From Saccharibacter sp. EH611 (lineage in GTDB: Bacteria; Pseudomonadota; Alphaproteobacteria; Acetobacterales; Acetobacteraceae): a stretch of 38,919 bases of DNA. The stretch is taken from positions 1-38,919 of the forward strand of contig NZ_WVHP01000004.1 of NCBI RefSeq assembly GCF_009834765.1. Reading direction: 5' to 3'. Position numbers and translations under genes: made by a program. This document shows positions 29,093-38,819 of this stretch, in pieces (position 1 is the first letter of the stretch; each line of letters opens with the position of its first letter). Below the pieces are notes generated by a model, which ran no database searches, was not told where the DNA came from, and was given only the letters and a program-made list of their open reading frames with translations.

Positions 29093-31315
29093 ATGATGGC
29101 TAAAAACTCCTCCATCAAAATGTCCATCGGGGCAGAAGATCGTTTCTCTAAAACGATGGATAAGTTGGAGAACCGCATTGCACGGCTTAACGCGCCTGTT
29201 AAGCGCTTCCAGACTAATGCCGCTCGGTTGGATAATTTTGGGCCACGCCAGCTCCGCAAGGGTTTTTTAGGGCTTATCTCGTCCACTGGTGGTGCGGCTA
29301 AAAGTCTCGCCTCTATCATTCCTATTTTAGGGACACTGACTGGGGCGGCCTCCTTAGCGGGGGTCTATCGGCTCTCATCAGCTTGGGCGGGAATGGGGCG
29401 TCAGCTTGGCATTTCCTCCCAGCTCATGAGTGTTGCTCCTGGGCGCCTTCAAGCCATGGGGAATGCGGCAAAATTAGCCGGCGGCTCTGCTGAAGGAATG
29501 CAATCAACCCTTCAGCAACTGACGAATACCAGCTTTAACGCCAGAACTGGGCTAGACCCCGCTGCTCTCGCGCAGTTCCAGATGTTCCATATCTCTGCCA
29601 AAGAGCTAGAACATGATGCCCCCGATCAACTCTTTGAACGCGTAGCATCCCAGCTGCGCAAGCTTAAAACGCCCCTCGAACGGGCTCGAGCCGCTCAAGC
29701 CTTATTTGGCTCTGGAGCAAGCGGCGTTATCCCAGTTCTGCTCCAATCAGGGCAGGCATGGCAAAAGAACATCAACCTCGCGCGCCGTTACGGCGTCATA
29801 AATGAAGACGGGGTAGAGGCTTCAAACCGTCTGGCAAGCAGTCAAGACCGACTAGAGCTGGCCGTACAGGGCTTTGGGAATACCCTAGCCCAAACCGTAG
29901 AACCCATTCTGTCACCTATTATCACACAGATGGCAGACTGGATCGCTGCTAACCGTCAATGGATTTCCACCAAAATTACCGGCTATGTCAAAGACCTCAT
30001 AGATTGGTTCAAAGACGGTGGATGGGACCGCATCACCAAATGGGCGGGCGATTTTGTCACAAAAACGGACGATATCGCCCAGTCGCTCGGGGGATGGAAA
30101 AGCACTGCAACCATAGCGGCTGGCGCGATTGCCGGGCTCTTCTCTGCACCAGTTATTGCTAGTCTAATAGCGGGCTCTGGTGTTCTTGTTGGAATATTGG
30201 CAGCCCTTGAAGGGATCGCCGCCGTAAAGGTTTTTAGCTACAAGCCAAATAAGTCTGATCCAAAATATATTGAACAAGAAAAAAAGTTAAACGAAGAAGA
30301 TGCCATTAAAAGGCATTATTTAAATCGAACAAGCCTATGGCGGTTTTGGCAATTTGATGAAGCAAAAGAACGCGCCATCATTCAACAAGAAGACGCCTCT
30401 AAAGCCGCTCATCCATCTTCAGGGGATGCTGGGAAAGCTTATCAGTCCCCTTCCATCAATGACGCAAAAGCTCTCACCAATCGTCCTTATGACACGCAGG
30501 AAAGTTACGATAGCCATATCTACGCCTCCCTACATCGCAAGGTGGACGGAACCAACAAAAATGCTCTAGCCATCCAGCGCTCTTTGCAGCGGCATGGTTT
30601 CGCCAATACAGCCATTGCCGGAATTTTTGCGAATTTCTCTCAAGAGAGCAATCTTGACCCTTCTGCTCATAATCGAAGTCATGCCGGCATTGCTCAATGG
30701 GACAAAGGGCGCCAAGCAGAGTTCCAAAGGCGCTATGGCCACCCTATGACCTCAGGCTCTGTTGATGAGCAAGTAGATTTCTTCGCGCGCGATCTCGCGA
30801 AATATCCTAAAATACAAAAGGATATTATGGGTGCAAAAACCCCAGAAGAGGCAGGCTTTGCTATGGGCCGGCATTATGAAATTCCGGGTATTACCGATGC
30901 AACCTTGCGCCCCGATGTGAACGCACGTGCCCATGTAGCAGATGAATGGGCGCAAGCGCTTAAAAGCGTGAGCAGCTCTTTTCCGCAATCAGATGCTCCA
31001 GCGATGAGCGCTACATCCCCCAAGCCATCAGCGCCGGCCATGTCAATTGAGCCGCCTCAACCTAAAGGGCCGCCACTGTCAGTAGCTCGGCCGCCTGATC
31101 ATCAGGAAGACCTCACAAAGGATGAGGGCCGCACTTCTCAAGCACGTTCAGGCAATACAGGGGCAGAGCCAAGCAGCAAGGTTGTCATTGACATCAATCA
31201 CCTCAACCCGCCGCCTGGCACACGCATCAAGCTGAGTGACAACAATAATCCCAACATCTCACTAGGCTCTCTTCGCACGCACCGTTCAATGTCGCCTGAT
31301 GCCCCCTCTTTATGA
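29093..31315 (+). CDS. Tail tape measure protein with lysozyme-like domain
   Basis: A 740-residue protein. The N-terminal helical part includes RFSKTMDKLENRIARLN; hydrophobic stretches at about 70-90 and 340-385 are typical of tape measures. About residues 490-625 form a phage tail lysozyme-type domain (IAGIFANFSQESNLDPSAHN, GIAQWDKGRQAEF), which would locally cut peptidoglycan during infection. The C-terminus is Pro/Ser-rich. It sets tail length and follows the chaperones as expected. Confidence 0.88.
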   Translation: MMAKNSSIKMSIGAEDRFSKTMDKLENRIARLNAPVKRFQTNAARLDNFGPRQLRKGFLGLISSTGGAAKSLASIIPILGTLTGAASLAGVYRLSSAWAGMGRQLGISSQLMSVAPGRLQAMGNAAKLAGGSAEGMQSTLQQLTNTSFNARTGLDPAALAQFQMFHISAKELEHDAPDQLFERVASQLRKLKTPLERARAAQALFGSGASGVIPVLLQSGQAWQKNINLARRYGVINEDGVEASNRLASSQDRLELAVQGFGNTLAQTVEPILSPIITQMADWIAANRQWISTKITGYVKDLIDWFKDGGWDRITKWAGDFVTKTDDIAQSLGGWKSTATIAAGAIAGLFSAPVIASLIAGSGVLVGILAALEGIAAVKVFSYKPNKSDPKYIEQEKKLNEEDAIKRHYLNRTSLWRFWQFDEAKERAIIQQEDASKAAHPSSGDAGKAYQSPSINDAKALTNRPYDTQESYDSHIYASLHRKVDGTNKNALAIQRSLQRHGFANTAIAGIFANFSQESNLDPSAHNRSHAGIAQWDKGRQAEFQRRYGHPMTSGSVDEQVDFFARDLAKYPKIQKDIMGAKTPEEAGFAMGRHYEIPGITDATLRPDVNARAHVADEWAQALKSVSSSFPQSDAPAMSATSPKPSAPAMSIEPPQPKGPPLSVARPPDHQEDLTKDEGRTSQARSGNTGAEPSSKVVIDINHLNPPPGTRIKLSDNNNPNISLGSLRTHRSMSPDAPSL

Positions 31316-31324
31316 GGGGGTTTC
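31302..31324 (+). terminator. Hairpin over the convergent stop codons
   Basis: CCCCCTC (31302-31308) with GAGGGGG (31314-31320), then TTTC. The loop holds the stop codons of both the tape measure (TGA) and the opposing HicB gene. A weak plus-strand terminator. Confidence 0.45.
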
Positions 31325-31729
31325 GAGAATAGGATAAATCCCTAGAACATTCAGCGCACGCTCAACGATCTCAACCTTGCTTTTGTGCAAAGGATTGCGC
31401 AGACGTCTTACAACCGTTTCTGTCACGCCAAGGCGCTCTCCAAGGGCTTTGTTCGTAAGCTTTTGCGCGATCATTTCGTCATGCAATATGAACTTCATAG
31501 CCTCGAGCACGGGAACAGCAATGAGCGGTCGTCCTCTTCTGGGTTCTGGTTTGGGGAGAGGTTTATTCTCATCCACATAAAACGTCAGAGCAGAAACCAA
31601 AAGGTCAACGGCTTCTTGTAAGCATTCCTCCCGTGTTTTCCCGTCTGTTGCGCCTGATAGGCCATCAAAAAACGCTGTCCAGGAATCATCGTCATTGCGC
31701 ACAAGCGTCACAGGATAAGCATATTTCAT
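31310..31729 (-). CDS. HicB-family antitoxin-like protein, orphan
   Basis: A 139-residue protein. Residues 1-60 show the HicB fold (YPVTLVRNDDDSWTAFFDGLSGATDGKTREECLQEAVDLL); about 95-125 form an HTH (LTNKALGERLGVTETVVRRL). HicB proteins normally neutralise the HicA mRNA-interferase encoded beside them, but no HicA-like ORF is found next to it. It is on the opposite strand, set between tape measure and gpN-like genes, and converges with the tape measure. Likely a cargo insertion, perhaps acting against host HicA or as a regulator. Confidence 0.8.
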   Translation of the reverse strand: MKYAYPVTLVRNDDDSWTAFFDGLSGATDGKTREECLQEAVDLLVSALTFYVDENKPLPKPEPRRGRPLIAVPVLEAMKFILHDEMIAQKLTNKALGERLGVTETVVRRLRNPLHKSKVEIVERALNVLGIYPILETPS

Positions 31730-31775
31730 ACGTTTCTAATCGAATATTTATGTTCGATTGTAAAGAGAGCCTCTT

Positions 31776-33083
31776 ATGCCTTTTTCCCTCTCGCCATTAT
31801 CAGCCATTGCCGGTGAATTCCTACAATGCACCTTTCGCGGTGTGCCCTTTGCAGTCTATGGCTCAAGTGGCACCACGGGGCGGCGCGTTGCCACCCATGA
31901 CTATCCGACTCATAACGGCGTTTGGTCAGAAGATTTAGGGCGGGAAGGCAGGCGCTGGAAAATACGCGGCCTTCTTGTCGGGCCTCTGTGCTATTCCCAG
32001 CGTGACCTTCTAACCATGGCGGTGGAACATAAAGGCCCTGGCCTGCTTATCCATCCCAGCCTTGGTATCCTCAAGGCAGTCTGCACCTCCTATGAGTTCG
32101 CAGAACGTGATGGATATACCAATGTCATTGATCTTAATCTCAGCTTTGTTGAGCACAAAGAACTTCTCTCAAACCTCATCACAGCCGGTCTTCATGCGGC
32201 CCTAGGGGTTGCCTCGATGGCAACGGGGGTTCTTTCAGCGGCTGGCTATATCAATATCTCCTCGAGCCTCTTTGCTCACGGGGCCGTTGTGGCCCAAAGC
32301 GCGCGCGCTGTTATGAGCGACTGGGCGGGAACCATCGTCACACAAGCCAATAGCCCAACGTCAACCGCACAGCCGGCCTCTCAAATAATGGGTAATAATG
32401 GCCGCTACAGCGGGTCAGCAGGCTCATTGTCTGTCGATGATGCGCTTAGCGCTCTTTCTCAATGGCGGCAATCCCTCAAAACATCCGCTTACGCACTGGC
32501 GACGACACCACCAACACCTGAAAGTCTCACTCAGAGCGTGCAAAATATTCTGTCTCTTGTGCCACAAAACAGCTCAGACCCGTCTGCTCAACTCACATTG
32601 CTCAAACCTTTGTGCGTGCTCCCACAAGAGGCGCTTAACCCGATAGAGACAAAAGCCCAAACCATCACCCATGCGTCTTCTTTAGCCGCTCTTTGGACAC
32701 GTTTTTATCTTTCCTGCGCAGCTCTAGGCCCGCTGGCTGTAGCGCTATCAGACTGGCAGCCCGCTACGGCCACAGAAGCCCGCGCCATGATCGCGACCAT
32801 GGCTACCCTCTATGACGACTTTCAGATGGCAGCGGGCAACAATAACCTCGATGATCTTTACCAATCCATCAGCGACCTTGCTGCTAAAAGCCTGCAAGAT
32901 TTATCACAAAAATCCACAGCGCTTCCCGACCTCGTGCCCATCACCCGAAACAGGCCGCTTCCTTCGCTCACTCTTGCCCAACAGCTCTATGGGGATGGCA
33001 GTCGGTCAAGTGAGCTTATGTCACGGTCAGAGGCTATTCACCCCGCCTTCATGCCAAGCCATTTTGAGGCAGAATCGTCATGA
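31776..33083 (+). CDS. DNA circularisation/baseplate protein (Mu gpN-like)
   Basis: A 435-residue protein whose N-terminus (FLQCTFRGVPFAVYGSSGTTGRRVATHDYP, then WKIRGLLVGPL) matches the DNA_circ_N domain of Mu gpN-type proteins, which join the tape measure to the baseplate hub. The rest is helical and Ala/Ser-rich. It overlaps the hub gene by four bases. Confidence 0.82.
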   Translation: MPFSLSPLSAIAGEFLQCTFRGVPFAVYGSSGTTGRRVATHDYPTHNGVWSEDLGREGRRWKIRGLLVGPLCYSQRDLLTMAVEHKGPGLLIHPSLGILKAVCTSYEFAERDGYTNVIDLNLSFVEHKELLSNLITAGLHAALGVASMATGVLSAAGYINISSSLFAHGAVVAQSARAVMSDWAGTIVTQANSPTSTAQPASQIMGNNGRYSGSAGSLSVDDALSALSQWRQSLKTSAYALATTPPTPESLTQSVQNILSLVPQNSSDPSAQLTLLKPLCVLPQEALNPIETKAQTITHASSLAALWTRFYLSCAALGPLAVALSDWQPATATEARAMIATMATLYDDFQMAAGNNNLDDLYQSISDLAAKSLQDLSQKSTALPDLVPITRNRPLPSLTLAQQLYGDGSRSSELMSRSEAIHPAFMPSHFEAESS

Positions 33084-34213
33084 GCAAGACAGACCCCAAC
33101 GCGCTAAAAGTCACGATCGACAACCACGAGCTTACCGGTTGGCAACACTATAGCTATCATGCCGGAATTGACCTGATCCCATGGCAAATATCGTTAAGCG
33201 CCACCCTTCACCAGCTCGATAATCATGATCTTGAATTCACAGTAGGGGCAAGCGCCACTGTTATGATGGGTGAGACGCTTATTCTCACCGGGTATCTCGT
33301 CTCAACCAGTGAATCCATCAACGCTCATGGCCATACGATGTCGTTGATTATTGGCTCCAAGACACAAGACCTCACCGATTGTTCAGCGTCTCTCGTGACA
33401 TCTGACCTCACGCTTGGCGGTAATGAAAATAACGGCCGAACGCTATCGAACATGGTCACACAGCTTTGCGCACCTTTTGGCGTTTCCGTGACCGTCGATC
33501 CTCAGATCGATAATCCCGTTATTCCGCTTTTTGCTATCAATCTGACTGAAACACCTTACGCGATCATTGATCGGCTCTGTCGGCAAGTAGGCCTTCTGTT
33601 TACAGACAGCGCAGAAGGGAACATCCATATCACAACCGTGCAGAAGGCAGCTGAGAAAACGCCAAGCTTTCGGTATGGTGACACTATTGAAGAATATGAA
33701 GAGCAGCATTCAACCACAAACCGTTACAGTGTCATCAAAGCTGTTTTACAAACATCAAACTTGCTGAGCTCTGAGCCGAATAGTGCAGATTATGTCTCCC
33801 AGATTAAAGCCTCGGAAAGTGGGAAGCAGGCAACCGACCCCGGCATTACGCGCTACCGCCCCCTTCTGATTCCTGTTGATCTTGGCGATGCAAATTTTGA
33901 TGTCGCTGGAAAGCGTGTCTTGTGGGAAGTCGCGCGTCGTTCAGGCCGGTCTCAGCCTATCACCATTACCGTGTCAGGCCATCGTGACGAGCATGGAGCG
34001 CTCTATACGCCCAACACACGTGTGACACTGACAAAACCAAACGGTAGTCGCGCCGATCTTGTAATTGCCAATGTCACCTATGAAGGGTCAGCCAACGGGC
34101 GACGTACGCAGCTTACATTGCTTACCTCTGCCAGCCTCACCCCGCAGCCTATTGTCAATAAGGTCAATCAAAAGGCAGGGGCTGCTGCCCAAAATGATTC
34201 TGCGAGGCATTAA
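33080..34213 (+). CDS. Baseplate hub protein (Mu gpP/gp44-like)
   Basis: A 377-residue protein with LTGWQHYSYHAGIDLIPWQISLSATL at the N-terminus, PYAIIDRLCRQVGLLFTDSAEGNI in the middle and a C-terminal PNTRVTLTKPNGS strand region. This is the late-control D/gp44 hub class that forms the trimer under the tube. Confidence 0.82.
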   Translation: MSKTDPNALKVTIDNHELTGWQHYSYHAGIDLIPWQISLSATLHQLDNHDLEFTVGASATVMMGETLILTGYLVSTSESINAHGHTMSLIIGSKTQDLTDCSASLVTSDLTLGGNENNGRTLSNMVTQLCAPFGVSVTVDPQIDNPVIPLFAINLTETPYAIIDRLCRQVGLLFTDSAEGNIHITTVQKAAEKTPSFRYGDTIEEYEEQHSTTNRYSVIKAVLQTSNLLSSEPNSADYVSQIKASESGKQATDPGITRYRPLLIPVDLGDANFDVAGKRVLWEVARRSGRSQPITITVSGHRDEHGALYTPNTRVTLTKPNGSRADLVIANVTYEGSANGRRTQLTLLTSASLTPQPIVNKVNQKAGAAAQNDSARH

Positions 34214-34738
34214 ATGTCATCTTTTGCCCGACTTGCTGGACGGCTCGCCTTTTTATTCTCACTAGGCCGTCAGACGGCCGATACGGTGATGAAAAAGGGC
34301 GGCCAAACGCTCCAACTTCTCCTCACCTCACGCGAGCTGCGCGATAACATCCCTCTTCTACAGCATTATGGCTTCGTTTCACGACCGCGCGCGGGCTGTG
34401 ATGCCTTGGTTGTTTTTTTAGGCGGCGACCGTTCACGCCCCATAGCGATCGCTACTAATGACCAACGCAACTACCCTACGGCTCTTAACCCCGGCGAAGT
34501 CTGCATCACCCACCCTCCAACGGGCTCTATTATGCGGTTTATGAATGATGGAAGCATTTCCATCATCCCTCAAAACGGCATCGTACATCTCACAGGATCT
34601 CTGAATGTGAGTGACAACATCACGGCCGCAGGGACGATCACCGGACAGACGGACGTCATAGCTCAGGGGATTTCTGGCGCTCACCATACTCATACAGGTG
34701 TGCAACCTGGTGGCAGCTCAACGGGAGCGCCTCATTAA
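34214..34738 (+). CDS. Baseplate spike protein (Mu gp45-like)
   Basis: A 174-residue protein. LQLLLTSRELRDNIPLLQHYGFVSRPRAGCDALVVFLGGDRS and the later beta-helical GSLNVSDNITAAGTITGQTD followed by AHHTHTG fit Mu gp45 spikes; the HTHTG-type His motif is typical of their metal-binding tips. It is the membrane-piercing tip below the hub. Confidence 0.85.
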   Translation: MSSFARLAGRLAFLFSLGRQTADTVMKKGGQTLQLLLTSRELRDNIPLLQHYGFVSRPRAGCDALVVFLGGDRSRPIAIATNDQRNYPTALNPGEVCITHPPTGSIMRFMNDGSISIIPQNGIVHLTGSLNVSDNITAAGTITGQTDVIAQGISGAHHTHTGVQPGGSSTGAPH

Positions 34739-34761
34739 ACTCTTTTTTGTGGAGGCACAGC

Positions 34762-35265
34762 ATGGCCGATATTGCACTCCATTATCACAACGCAACACAG
34801 GCAGGCGATCTGCTTTTTTCTGATGGTGATCTTTCTTTAGAAAACCCGTTAAGAGAAGCCCTTCTCATTTCTCTTTTTTCTGATCGCCTAGCACCCGATC
34901 AGCTTTCATCACAAGATAAAGCGGTTGGTTTGCATATCCCCGGTAATGCGCTTCATGCCACTGAAAACCCACGCAAGGGATGGTGGGGCGATATGTTTGG
35001 TGAGGGCCTTATTGGCTCGCGTTTGTGGCAATTGCAGCGTGTCATTGTGGCGCAAAGCAATGCCGTTCTCTTAGAAGTCGAGGCCATCATTTATGAGGCG
35101 CTTGAATGGCTCATAACCGATAATGTGGTCGCAAAAATCGACGTCAAAGCGACATGGTCTCACGCTCGCTCTCAAACAATTAACTTTTCTATTGCCGCTT
35201 ATCAGCCCACCGGGCCGTCTCCTGAGAATTTTCAATTTTCTCTCGCATGGCAAGACATGGCCTAA
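34762..35265 (+). CDS. Baseplate protein (Mu gp46-like)
   Basis: A 167-residue protein starting MADIALHYHN, with GGAGG six bases before the ATG at 34762. The longer GTG-started frame from 34747 is not needed. FSDGDLSLENPLREALLISLFSDRL and RKGWWGDMF are typical of the gp46 family, the GPW/gp25-like wedge component. Confidence 0.82.
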   Translation: MADIALHYHNATQAGDLLFSDGDLSLENPLREALLISLFSDRLAPDQLSSQDKAVGLHIPGNALHATENPRKGWWGDMFGEGLIGSRLWQLQRVIVAQSNAVLLEVEAIIYEALEWLITDNVVAKIDVKATWSHARSQTINFSIAAYQPTGPSPENFQFSLAWQDMA

Positions 35266-35307
35266 GCGCATTTCTTTACGTTCCTGTCTGCAATTCTGAG
35301 TTTCGCT

Positions 35308-36426
35308 ATGCCATTCAATCGTCCGACTTTAACCGAGCATCGCAATAGTATTTTGCAAAATATGCAATCGGCCAATCTGCCCGGTGCAACCAACATTACG
35401 CGTTTTTCAGTGCTCGGTGTTTTTGCCAAAGTATGGGCGGGAATGGCTCACCTTCATGACGCTTATCTTGATTGGATTGCCAAACAGGGCGTTCCCTGGA
35501 CAGCAACAGGTGAAAATCTTGAAGGCTGGGGAAACCTTAAAGGCATCACGCGCAAAGCCGCATCGCCAGCATCAGGAACTGTGACGTTTCAGGCCGTTGC
35601 CAATACCACTCTCCCCGTAGGTTCTGAGATTTCTTTAGGCAATGTAGGCACAGCCACCACCACAGAAGCTGCAACGGCGGATGAAACGGGTCAGGTAACA
35701 CTCCCTGTCCGCTTTTCTACGCCAGGGGCAAGCGGCAATGTTCCACTTGGAACGGTCGCAACCCTCGCCAACCCCATTATTGGCGTGCAATCATCTGGGC
35801 TTGTGTCCACAGCTTTTACAGGCGGGGCAGACCTTGAAGACGAAGAAGCCTTTAGGGCGCGCATTCTCACAGCCTACCAAACGGCCGGGAAAAATGGACG
35901 CGCTCAAGATTATGTCGATTGGGCCTTAGCGGTTCCCGGTGTGACGCGCGCTTGGGTCAACCCCGATGGGTTCGGGATTGGCAGTGTGGTGGTTTATGTC
36001 ATGCTCGACAATGCCAATGCGGCTCAAGGCGGTTTCCCCATTGGCAAAGATGGCAGCGCCACAGCTGAAAAGCGCTACCATACGGCAAGTGGAGACCAGC
36101 TGACTGTTGCCAATGCCATCAATGACCTTCGCCCCGTTACGGCTCTGGTTATTGTCTGCGCTCCAATTGCACAGCCCATTGATTTCATTATTTCAGGCCT
36201 AGGGGCTGATAATACAGCTACCACACAGGCAGCTATTTCAAATGCACTGAACGATGCTTTCCGACGTGCAAGCGGCCCCGGTGCCACGGTCTATCCCTCA
36301 ACGTGGAATGGCGCTTTAGATGCGCTCAACCTTCCTCAATATAGCGTGCAGTCTCCCAGTGGCCCTGTCATTGCTGAAACCGTGGGAAGAATGCCCATTC
36401 TTGGGAATATTAGTTTTAGGACTTAG
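35308..36426 (+). CDS. Baseplate J-like protein (Mu gp47-like)
   Basis: A 372-residue protein. RPTLTEHRNSILQNM at the start and DLEDEEAFRARILTAYQTAGKNGRAQDYVDWALAVPGV in the middle match the baseplate J/gp47 wedge family. It works with the gp46-like and gp48-like products to link the hub with the fibres. Confidence 0.87.
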   Translation: MPFNRPTLTEHRNSILQNMQSANLPGATNITRFSVLGVFAKVWAGMAHLHDAYLDWIAKQGVPWTATGENLEGWGNLKGITRKAASPASGTVTFQAVANTTLPVGSEISLGNVGTATTTEAATADETGQVTLPVRFSTPGASGNVPLGTVATLANPIIGVQSSGLVSTAFTGGADLEDEEAFRARILTAYQTAGKNGRAQDYVDWALAVPGVTRAWVNPDGFGIGSVVVYVMLDNANAAQGGFPIGKDGSATAEKRYHTASGDQLTVANAINDLRPVTALVIVCAPIAQPIDFIISGLGADNTATTQAAISNALNDAFRRASGPGATVYPSTWNGALDALNLPQYSVQSPSGPVIAETVGRMPILGNISFRT

Positions 36427-36428
36427 CC

Positions 36429-37040
36429 ATGTCTTCTCACAACTATAGCGCAGAAGACTTTCGTGATGCGCTCCTTAGGCTTCTGCCCTCGGGCTTACTG
36501 TGGAACCGCTCAAAAGAGAATGGATTAGGAAAGCTCTTTCACGTTCTGGGCCACGTCTATCACGACAGCACAAATAGAGCCCTATCCTTGCTGAATGATC
36601 TATTCCCAGGCTCAACCTATCATTTTATCAATGAATGGGAAAAAACACTTGATCTCCCCGATAGCTGCATGGGGGATGATGGAACACCCGAGCAGCGGCG
36701 GAACGCGATCATTGCAAAGCTCACCGATGAGGGCGGTTCGTCGGTTCGTTACTATATCACCCTCGCTCAAAATCTAGGTGTTCCCATTACGATTGAAGAG
36801 TTCGCCCCTGCACGGGCGGGCGTTATGCGAGCAGGTCAACGCTGTTACGGCCGTCATTGGGCGTTTGCATGGCGTGTACAAATCCCACGCCTTGTGGTGT
36901 CGCGTTTTCGCTCTGGCCGCAACACCGCAGGTAACCGGCTGAGAACATGGCAGCGTGGGTACATTGAATGTGTCATCCGCAAACATTCCCCTGCCCATAC
37001 AGCGCTTTTCTTTCGCTATTATACAACAGAAGAGAGATGA
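36429..37040 (+). CDS. Baseplate protein (Mu gp48-like, DUF2313/YmfQ)
   Basis: A 203-residue protein. SAEDFRDALLRLLPSGLLWNR, NDLFPGSTYHFINEWEKTLDLPDSC and TPEQRRNAIIAKLTDEGGSSVRYY are hallmarks of the YmfQ/gp48 family at the end of Mu-like baseplate operons. Confidence 0.85.
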   Translation: MSSHNYSAEDFRDALLRLLPSGLLWNRSKENGLGKLFHVLGHVYHDSTNRALSLLNDLFPGSTYHFINEWEKTLDLPDSCMGDDGTPEQRRNAIIAKLTDEGGSSVRYYITLAQNLGVPITIEEFAPARAGVMRAGQRCYGRHWAFAWRVQIPRLVVSRFRSGRNTAGNRLRTWQRGYIECVIRKHSPAHTALFFRYYTTEER

Positions 37041-37043
37041 AAC

Positions 37044-38819
37044 ATGGCATATCAAATTGACGATATTACAGCCGTCCAAACGCCAGACCCGCTGCCAGAA
37101 AATGCTGTCAGTCAACCCGGCTATTTCACAGACGGCGACCCAAGCGACAAAGGGTTAGGAGCAACCTTTGTCCCCGCCTGGTGGCTTAATATGGTGCAAG
37201 GTGAATTGGTTGCAATCTGTCAGAAAGCTAACATCCAGCCAGATAAGACCAATAATACACAAGTTGTTACTGCTATTCTCACATTAATTCAGCAACAAGG
37301 TTCAAATTTACTGTCCTCCCTTGAAACAGCTCTTAACTCCGAAATCCAACGCGCTCAGAACGCTGAGACAGGGCTTTCTAACGCCAAGGTGAACCGCTCA
37401 GGCGACACGATGAGTGGCGATCTAACGATTGATGGCAGTCTTCACCTTAACGGCAGCCTCAACGCAACAGGGGCAGCAAGCTTCCAAGGCTCTGTGCTTT
37501 CGCAAGGCACTTTTCAGCAAGGTGATCTGGCGTTAACCCAGCCTATTGGAGCGACGTTGGAGGGTAGCCAGTTCTACGTTCAGCTCGTCAATGATGCCAA
37601 GGAAGGCACAACCTATGGTCGCCTCGTGCTTCGTGATGGTGGCGGGAATTACTATGTCGGGCTACAGATCGACAATCACGGCAACGTCACAGACGGACAA
37701 GGACGCTCCTTCCTGTCCAAGCCAGAGGCACAAGCGGCTTACCTGCCGCTGAGCGGTGGAAACCTGACAGGGGCACTCTATTCCGCCAATATTTTCCAAC
37801 AGGGCGATCTGGCGTTAACCCAGCCTATTGGAGCGACGTTGGAGGGTAGCCAGTTCTACGTTCAGCTCGTCAATGATGCCAAGGAAGGCACAACCTATGG
37901 TCGCCTCGTACTTCGTGATGGCGGCGGGAATTTTCATATTCCGATCCAAGTTGACACGCATGATAACACCACTCTCAGCGGCACGCTAAACGCGACAGGA
38001 GCGGCGAGCTTCCAAAGCTCTGTGCTCTCGCAAGGCACCTTTCAACAAGGTGATCTGCAAATGACCTTCCCCATCGGGGCGGGCTTTTGGAACATGCAGT
38101 TCTTCCTCCAGCTTGCCAACAATGCCAAAACGGGCACCACCACCGGGCGTCTTGTTTTAAAAGACAATGGCGGGAACTACTTCGTCGCGCTTCAAATCGA
38201 CAATCATGGGCATGTTACGGACGCGCAAGGGCGCGACTTCCTCACCAAACCTGAAGCGCAGGCCGCTTATTTGCCGCTTTCAGGCGGGAACCTCACGGGG
38301 GGCATCACCATGACGGAGGCCAATAACTGGGGCTTTGGACGTGGTGGCGGCCTGTCGTCGCTGGCGATGGGCGATGGTCCCGAACGTTTCTATCAGCAAG
38401 TCTATCGTCCCAAGGGCGGCTTAACTCAAGGCGTTCTCGGCGTTGCGGATGAAACAGGCGACCGGCAATGGAAGCTGCAAGCTAATGGCGCGATTGTGAC
38501 ACCCTCTGGCAATACCCTACCTGAAGTGCGCGGGGTTCCGGGGCGCGTTGTCACACAATATTTCCGTATCACGAACCTTGCCAATGTGAACTACATTCCG
38601 TTTCCTGTGGCGTTTGCAGCATCTGACCCGGTGAATGAAATATTCATCACCTACGGATACGGCTATAACAGTAACGGCGGAAGCACTGAGCAGTCCGTTA
38701 TGTATATCTACAAACAAAAAACAACCAATAACGGCTTCTGGATTGATCGGAGCGAAAGTGGCTTTCAAGACGCCGCTTTTGACGTGGCGGTCACTGGGCC
38801 TATGGGAGCATCGTCATGA
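37044..38819 (+). CDS. Tail fibre protein with internal repeats
   Basis: A 591-residue fibre. The N-terminus (YQIDDITAVQTPDPLPENAV, then ATFVPAWWLNMVQGEL) is the baseplate-binding type. The middle holds three copies of a block opening with FQQGDL, with KPEAQAAYLPLSGGNLTG after two of them; the first two blocks are almost identical in DNA. The C-terminal part (about 430-591) is presumably the receptor-binding tip. It overlaps the next start by four bases. Confidence 0.85.
   Translation: MAYQIDDITAVQTPDPLPENAVSQPGYFTDGDPSDKGLGATFVPAWWLNMVQGELVAICQKANIQPDKTNNTQVVTAILTLIQQQGSNLLSSLETALNSEIQRAQNAETGLSNAKVNRSGDTMSGDLTIDGSLHLNGSLNATGAASFQGSVLSQGTFQQGDLALTQPIGATLEGSQFYVQLVNDAKEGTTYGRLVLRDGGGNYYVGLQIDNHGNVTDGQGRSFLSKPEAQAAYLPLSGGNLTGALYSANIFQQGDLALTQPIGATLEGSQFYVQLVNDAKEGTTYGRLVLRDGGGNFHIPIQVDTHDNTTLSGTLNATGAASFQSSVLSQGTFQQGDLQMTFPIGAGFWNMQFFLQLANNAKTGTTTGRLVLKDNGGNYFVALQIDNHGHVTDAQGRDFLTKPEAQAAYLPLSGGNLTGGITMTEANNWGFGRGGGLSSLAMGDGPERFYQQVYRPKGGLTQGVLGVADETGDRQWKLQANGAIVTPSGNTLPEVRGVPGRVVTQYFRITNLANVNYIPFPVAFAASDPVNEIFITYGYGYNSNGGSTEQSVMYIYKQKTTNNGFWIDRSESGFQDAAFDVAVTGPMGASS
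37524..37932 (+). repeat. Near-identical direct repeats in the fibre gene
   Basis: 37524-37650 and 37806-37932 differ at two positions (37628 and 37640 in the first copy), with the first 104 bases identical. The copies are 282 bases apart, exactly 94 codons, so gain or loss of a unit keeps the frame. A diverged third unit lies at about 38058-38185. Confidence 0.9.

Noticed and set aside
37044-38819. Invertible tail fibre segment acted on by the serine recombinase
   Set aside because: The repeats are direct, not inverted, and the recombinase gene is not adjacent; no inverted crossover sites were seen around the fibre gene.
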